From Streptomyces indicus (GTDB lineage: Bacteria > Actinomycetota > Actinomycetes > Streptomycetales > Streptomycetaceae), in NCBI RefSeq assembly GCF_900100315.1, contig NZ_FNFF01000011.1, positions 1-64,000 of the forward strand: a stretch of DNA of 64,000 bases, written 5' to 3'. Both the position numbers and the translations under genes were made by a program. This document shows, in pieces, positions 59,026 to 64,000 of the stretch; the stretch's first letter is position 1; each line of letters opens with the position of its first letter. Under the pieces are notes generated by a model that saw only the letters and a list, made by a program, of their open reading frames with translations, ran no database searches and was not told where the DNA came from.

Positions 59026-60438
59026 CTAGGCCGACTCCGCCGCCCGATGCCGCCCCGCGTTGTCGCTGATCCGCAGCAGGATCGCGATCATCGCCCAGTT
59101 CGCCACGAGCGAGGAGCCGCCCTTCGCGAGGAAGGGCAGCGCCTTGCCGGTCAGCGGGATCAGCCCGGTGACCCCGCCCGCGACCACGAACACCTGGAGC
59201 ATGAGCGCCGCCGACAGGCCGGCCGCGAGCAGCTTGCCGAAGGGGTCGCGGGCGAGCAGGGCGGTGCGCAGACCGCGCTGCACGAGCAGGGCGTACAGGA
59301 GCAGCACGGCGGTCAGGCCGGCCAGGCCCAGCTCCTCGCCCACCGTCGTGAGGATGAAGTCGCTGCGCCCGGCGAACGCGATCAGCTCGGGGTGGCCCTG
59401 CCCGAGCCCGGTGCCGGTCAGGCCCCCGCTGCCGAAACTGAACAGCGCCTGGGCGAGCTGGTCGGATCCGCCGCTGTCCTTCGCGTATACGGCGAACGGG
59501 TCGAGCCAGGCCTCGACGCGCCCGTGCACATGCGGTTCGAGCGAGCCGACGACGAAGGCGCCGAGCGCGGCCATCAGGAGACCGGTCACGATCCAGCTGG
59601 TGCGCTGCGTGGCCACGTACAGCATCACGACGAAGAGCCCGAAGAAGATCAGCGATGTTCCCAGGTCGCGCTCGAAGATGAGCACCAGCAGGCTGACCGC
59701 CCAGATCGCGAGGATGGGCCCGAACTGCCGTCCGGGCGGCAGCCGTACGCCGAGCATCTTGCGGCCGGTGAGGGCGAGGGCGTTGCGGTTGACCGTGAGA
59801 TAGCCGGCGAAGAACACCGCGATCATGATCTTCACGAACTCGCCGGGCTGGAAGGAGAGCCCGCCGAGGTAGATCCAGCGCTTGGCGCCGTAGGTGTCGC
59901 CGGGGAAGAAGGCCGGGGCGAGCAGCAGCACGAGCGCGACGGCCATCGTCACGTAGATGTACCGCTGCAGGCGCCGGTGGTCGCGCAGCGCCACGAGCAG
60001 CCCGATGCAGCCGGCGACCCCGATCACGGACCACATGAGCTGCCCGCCGGCGGTGGGATCCGAGCCGAACCGCTCGGCGTACGCGGGGTCGAGCCGGTGC
60101 AGGAGTACGAGGCCGAGCCCGGTGATCAGCATCGCGAGCGGCAGGATCAGCGGATCGGCGTACGGCGCGAACCGGCGTACGGCGAGATGGGCCGCGAAGG
60201 ACAGCAGCGCCATGCTGAGCGCGAACTGGGCGAGATTGCCCGGCAGTTGGCCGTGCACGGCGAGGCCCGCCGTGGCCTGGCCGAAGGTGGTGACGGCGAC
60301 GGAGAGCAGCAGGAGCAGGGCCTCGGTGCGCCGGTGCGAGACGGCGAGTCCGCGCCCGGCGTCCTGCGTTTCGTGCGCCGCCCGGTCGTCACCGGCGGGC
60401 TGCGCGCCCTGCCCTGCGTAGGGAGCCTGTACGGCCAT
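59026..60438 (-). CDS. SEDS family protein (FtsW/RodA/SpoVE)
   Basis: SEDS proteins are glycosyltransferases that polymerise lipid II. The 470-residue protein has about 10-12 hydrophobic segments and family motifs: WIYLGGLSFQPGEFVKIMI, FERDLGTSLIFFGLFVVM, the GTGLGQGHPELIAFAGRSDF loop, TTVGEELGLAGL with the key Glu region, and TGKALPFLAKGGSSLVANW. The amino-terminal 40 residues are cytosolic and Gly/Ala-rich. ATG start, weak site GGTGGAC. It stands alone, without a transpeptidase partner gene in the window, so it is a paralogue of the divisome or elongasome SEDS protein. Confidence 0.9.
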   Translation of the reverse strand: MAVQAPYAGQGAQPAGDDRAAHETQDAGRGLAVSHRRTEALLLLLSVAVTTFGQATAGLAVHGQLPGNLAQFALSMALLSFAAHLAVRRFAPYADPLILPLAMLITGLGLVLLHRLDPAYAERFGSDPTAGGQLMWSVIGVAGCIGLLVALRDHRRLQRYIYVTMAVALVLLLAPAFFPGDTYGAKRWIYLGGLSFQPGEFVKIMIAVFFAGYLTVNRNALALTGRKMLGVRLPPGRQFGPILAIWAVSLLVLIFERDLGTSLIFFGLFVVMLYVATQRTSWIVTGLLMAALGAFVVGSLEPHVHGRVEAWLDPFAVYAKDSGGSDQLAQALFSFGSGGLTGTGLGQGHPELIAFAGRSDFILTTVGEELGLAGLTAVLLLYALLVQRGLRTALLARDPFGKLLAAGLSAALMLQVFVVAGGVTGLIPLTGKALPFLAKGGSSLVANWAMIAILLRISDNAGRHRAAESA

Positions 60439-60848
60439 CCGTCCACCCACCCGTTCTGCCGGTCGTACTCGCTTTGCACCCTTTGTCTGGCTGCGTCAGG
60501 GGAGACGCGGTGGGGGGACCCGGGGTTCGCGCAGGTGAGACGCCTCACGTGGGGTGGGTGGTTCCGGGGCGTGTGCTCGGCCGGCCACCGGCGCCCAGTC
60601 CGTCGGGGGGCCCGGCCACGGGCTGCGACGGCTCACCGGGGAGCATCCGGGCCGTCCGCTCGCGGTCCATGGGGCGCGGTCATCCCCGTACGGTGCCGCC
60701 GGAACCCCCGCCTCCCCCCGTACGTTCGCCGATCGAGACCGACCGGTGCCCGAGGCGTGCCCGGCACGTGACGACCCGCGCGTGGTGCACCCCGTTCACC
60801 CCGGAGTCCGGGCGCCCCGGTCACCCGAGAGCGAAACCGCCCCCTGGA
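60439..60848. other. Intergenic region without recognised features
   Basis: The 410 bases between the SEDS gene and the groES promoter hold no convincing gene in any frame. I see only short GC-rich palindromes and no strong promoter besides the groES one that follows. Confidence 0.6.
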
Positions 60849-60875
60849 TTGGCACTCCGCTTGACCGAGTGCTAA
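60849..60875 (+). promoter_or_regulatory. CIRCE operator 1 at the groES promoter
   Basis: TTGGCACTC-N9-GAGTGCTAA, the HrcA operator with one change in the left arm. TTGACC (60861-60866) inside it is the -35, and TAGTCT (60885-60890) the -10, 18 bases later, so HrcA binding would cover the promoter. Confidence 0.93.
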
Positions 60876-60895
60876 TCGCGGTCATAGTCTCGGGC

Positions 60896-60922
60896 CTGGC
60901 ACTCCCCACCGGAGAGTGCCAA
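60896..60922 (+). promoter_or_regulatory. CIRCE operator 2 in the groES leader
   Basis: CTGGCACTC-N9-GAGTGCCAA, downstream of the -10. With operator 1 it gives HrcA two sites 47 bases apart. Heat or unfolded protein should release repression. Confidence 0.93.
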
Positions 60923-61020
60923 CACAGCGACGGGCAGGTCCGGCACCCGCGACGACGGATCCACCTGGTCGCCACCTCAGACAGTTCATCCCCGAGATCT
61001 CCGAAGGGGGAGGTCGGATC

Positions 61021-61329
61021 GTGACGACCGCCAGCTCCAAGGTTGCCATCAAGCCGCTCGAGGACCGCATCGTGGTCCAGCCGCTCGACGCCGAGCAGAC
61101 CACGGCCTCTGGCCTGGTCATCCCGGACACCGCGAAGGAGAAGCCCCAGGAGGGCGTCGTCCTCGCCGTCGGTCCGGGCCGCTTCGAGAACGGCGAGCGT
61201 CTGCCGCTCGACGTGAAGACCGGCGACATCGTGCTGTACAGCAAGTACGGCGGCACCGAGGTGAAGTACAACGGCGAGGAGTACCTCGTCCTCTCGGCTC
61301 GCGACGTCCTCGCGATCGTCGAGAAGTAA
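61021..61329 (+). CDS. groS: Co-chaperonin GroES
   Basis: GroES is the lid of the GroEL folding chamber. The 102-residue protein begins [20 protein letters not shown], has the mobile loop around [19 protein letters not shown], the [20 protein letters not shown] roof and [16 protein letters not shown] start with GGGGGAGG 8-10 bases upstream. It is followed 113 bases later by groEL and preceded by two CIRCE sites. Confidence 0.98.
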   Translation: MTTASSKVAIKPLEDRIVVQPLDAEQTTASGLVIPDTAKEKPQEGVVLAVGPGRFENGERLPLDVKTGDIVLYSKYGGTEVKYNGEEYLVLSARDVLAIVEK

Positions 61330-61424
61330 TTCACCGGAATCACCGGGTTCCCCGGATTTGCTTCCGACCGCGCCCCTGGCCCCCTGCGAAAGCCGGTCGG
61401 CCAGGGGCGCGGTTCATTTTTTGA

Positions 61425-63071
<1,647 letters not shown>

Positions 63072-63076
63072 GGTCA

Positions 63077-63180
63077 GACCTCGTAGGTCCGGCCTGCGTG
63101 CAGGTCCGAACGCGTAGGCCCGACCTCGTAGGTCCGGCCTCCGGGTAGGTCCGAACTCGTAGGCCCGACCCTCTCGCAGG
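63077..63180 (+). repeat. Tandem repeat, 45-bp period
   Basis: GACCTCGTAGGTCCGGCCT starts at 63077 and again at 63122, with the rest of the unit (GGTCCGAA..CGTAGGCCC) conserved at single-base changes; a third start (GACC) follows at 63167. It fills the space between groEL and its terminator. Confidence 0.88.
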
Positions 63181-63186
63181 TCGTAC

Positions 63187-63220
63187 GAAGGCCCGGCACC
63201 CCTCGGGGTGCCGGGCCTTC
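63187..63220. terminator. Terminator after groEL1
   Basis: GAAGGCCCGGCACCCC (63187-63202) pairs perfectly with GGGGTGCCGGGCCTTC (63205-63220); the inner pairs cannot all close over TC, so the loop is about CCCTCGGG. It may serve the convergent gene too. Confidence 0.9.
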
Positions 63221-63243
63221 GGCTTGCGTGACGGAGTTGCGGG

Positions 63244-63603
63244 TCAGTGGTCGGAGTAGCTGAAGTCGCCCATCGTCCAGGCGCTCACGTCCTCGATCGC
63301 GACCCGGTACATCCCGCCCGTCTCGGGGATGCCCACCATGCCCTGGAGGATCCGCGCGACATGGAAGTGCAGGTGGGTGGGCGGGCCCTCCTTCGCCGCG
63401 GGCGCGTTGAACGCGGCGGCGAACGCGTGCAGACGGTCCGAGTCCGTCAGCACGTCCGACACCCGCTGCCGCCATACGGCTTCGGGCGCCAGCCGACCGG
63501 TGATGACAGCTCCACCGGCCACCACGGTCAGAGACATCTGGTTGCTCTGCTCGGATTCCACCAGCGCGGCGATGTTCACGAGCAGCTCGTCAGGCTTCGA
63601 CAT
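63244..63603 (-). CDS. Conserved small protein of unknown function (119 aa)
   Basis: The protein begins MSKPDELLVNIAALVESEQS and has a beta-rich part (NQMSLTVVAGGAVITGRLAP), and PTHLHFHVARILQGMVGIPE with two His. It ends WTMGDFSYSDH. No membrane segment or signal. It shows distant likeness to small proteins annotated as gas-vesicle accessory GvpU, but no gas-vesicle genes are near and I do not claim the function. ATG start, site not clear. Downstream of the SDR gene on the same strand. Confidence 0.75.
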   Translation of the reverse strand: MSKPDELLVNIAALVESEQSNQMSLTVVAGGAVITGRLAPEAVWRQRVSDVLTDSDRLHAFAAAFNAPAAKEGPPTHLHFHVARILQGMVGIPETGGMYRVAIEDVSAWTMGDFSYSDH

Positions 63604-63684
63604 GGCCCCATCGTATGGACGGCCGGGCCCGCCGCTCCAGTGGTGCCCCCGGACACATCGCCCTGCCGCGGCCCGCGGTCCCGC

Positions 63685-64000
63685 TCACTGAGGCCCGTAC
63701 TTCCGTCCCGTCTTCGAGGTGATCCCGCCGAGCAGCCCCCGCGGGACCAGCTTCGCCGCGCCCAATAGCGTCTTGTAGCGCGCGTCCGGGATCGACACCT
63801 GCTTGCCGCGGGCCAGGTCGGCGAGCGCCGCGGCGACCACCTTGTCCGCGTCGAGCCACATCCACGACGGGATGTTGTCGGTGCCCATGCCGGCCCGCTG
63901 GTGGAACTCCGTACGGACGAAGCCGGGGCACAGGGCCATCAGGCGTACGCCCGAGCCCGTCAGGTCCTTCGCGGCGCCCTGCGTGAACTGCACGACCCAC
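63685..64000 (-). CDS. Short-chain dehydrogenase/reductase, 3' part (gene runs off the window)
   Basis: About 104 carboxy-terminal residues are present, continuing past the window edge. The part begins WVVQFTQGAAKDLTGSGVRL, just after the expected YxxxK active site, and has the typical LMALCPGFVRTEFHQRAGMG segment, then a substrate lid with IPSWMWLDADKVVAAAL. It belongs to the classical SDR type of oxidoreductases using NAD(P). Substrate unknown. Confidence 0.88.
   Translation of the reverse strand, partial: WVVQFTQGAAKDLTGSGVRLMALCPGFVRTEFHQRAGMGTDNIPSWMWLDADKVVAAALADLARGKQVSIPDARYKTLLGAAKLVPRGLLGGITSKTGRKYGPQ

Noticed and set aside
58794-59069. A 91-codon gene starting MTEAEILHW.
   Set aside because: The start matches the inside of a larger NTPase family, the end is out of frame with its expected end, and it overlaps the SEDS gene; treated as part of a pseudogene.
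60451-60875. Open plus-strand frame before groES.
   Set aside because: It runs into the CIRCE operator, has no ribosome site and no recognisable motif.
63244-63603. Naming this gene gvpU.
   Set aside because: Likeness is weak and no gas-vesicle genes are in the window.

Overview
The window is high-GC actinomycete DNA. The ribosomal and RNA-polymerase proteins, the rplA–lipoprotein–rplJ arrangement, the lack of rpsD between rpsK and rpoA, the twin CIRCE groES promoter and the many leaderless genes all point to a Streptomyces chromosome, in the conserved core. No species can be named from the sequence alone.

Layout. 1-505: 5' part of an aspartate aminotransferase gene on the minus strand. 743-6188: tRNA-Trp, secE, nusG, rplK, rplA, a lipoprotein gene, and rplJ-rplL with an attenuated L10 leader. 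6495-14243: rpoB-rpoC with a long leader and a strong terminator. 14288-18934: the str operon (rpsL, rpsG, fusA, tuf). 19003-29110: the S10 and spc operons, rpsJ to rplO, starting almost directly after tuf. 29352-36152: secY-adk-map, a duplicated piece of map, infA-rpmJ-rpsM-rpsK-rpoA-rplQ. 36211-40156: a peptidoglycan-binding lipoprotein, truA, a single-pass secreted-domain protein and a GT87 mannosyltransferase-like protein. 40373-42918: rplM-rpsI and glmM. 42915-43093: a MITE-like inverted-repeat element. 43090-50847: DUF389 protein, coaA, acpS, nnr, an L,D-transpeptidase, alr and an alpha/beta hydrolase. 50810-54717: the t6A genes tsaE, tsaB, tsaD with rimI, interrupted by a small protein and a transpeptidase-like protein without its cysteine. 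54745-60438: a membrane protein, a YCII/DGPF protein, a THUMP-like methyltransferase, two tandem polysaccharide deacetylases, a decayed P-loop NTPase gene and a SEDS (FtsW/RodA) protein. 60849-63220: groES-groEL1 under two CIRCE operators. 63244-64000: a small unknown protein and the 3' part of an SDR gene.

How the genes work together. The first 42 kb supplies the ribosome, RNA polymerase core, elongation factors, the Sec translocon and peptide deblocking (map). The second part mixes cell-envelope genes (glmM, alr, L,D-transpeptidase, SEDS protein, deacetylases), cofactor genes (coaA, acpS, nnr), and tRNA and ribosomal protein modification (tsaBDE, rimI). No complete phage, CRISPR array or biosynthetic cluster is present.

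The most interesting observations are small: a 30-base leader element shared by the str and S10 operons, a 160-bp duplication of the map 3' end, a MITE-like element whose repeats supply the stop codons of both flanking genes, a cysteine-less L,D-transpeptidase-like protein, an Asn at the classical rifampicin position of RpoB, a possible 10-codon leader peptide before acpS, and many short tandem repeats in the spacers of the second half. I did not find a clear novel multi-gene system.
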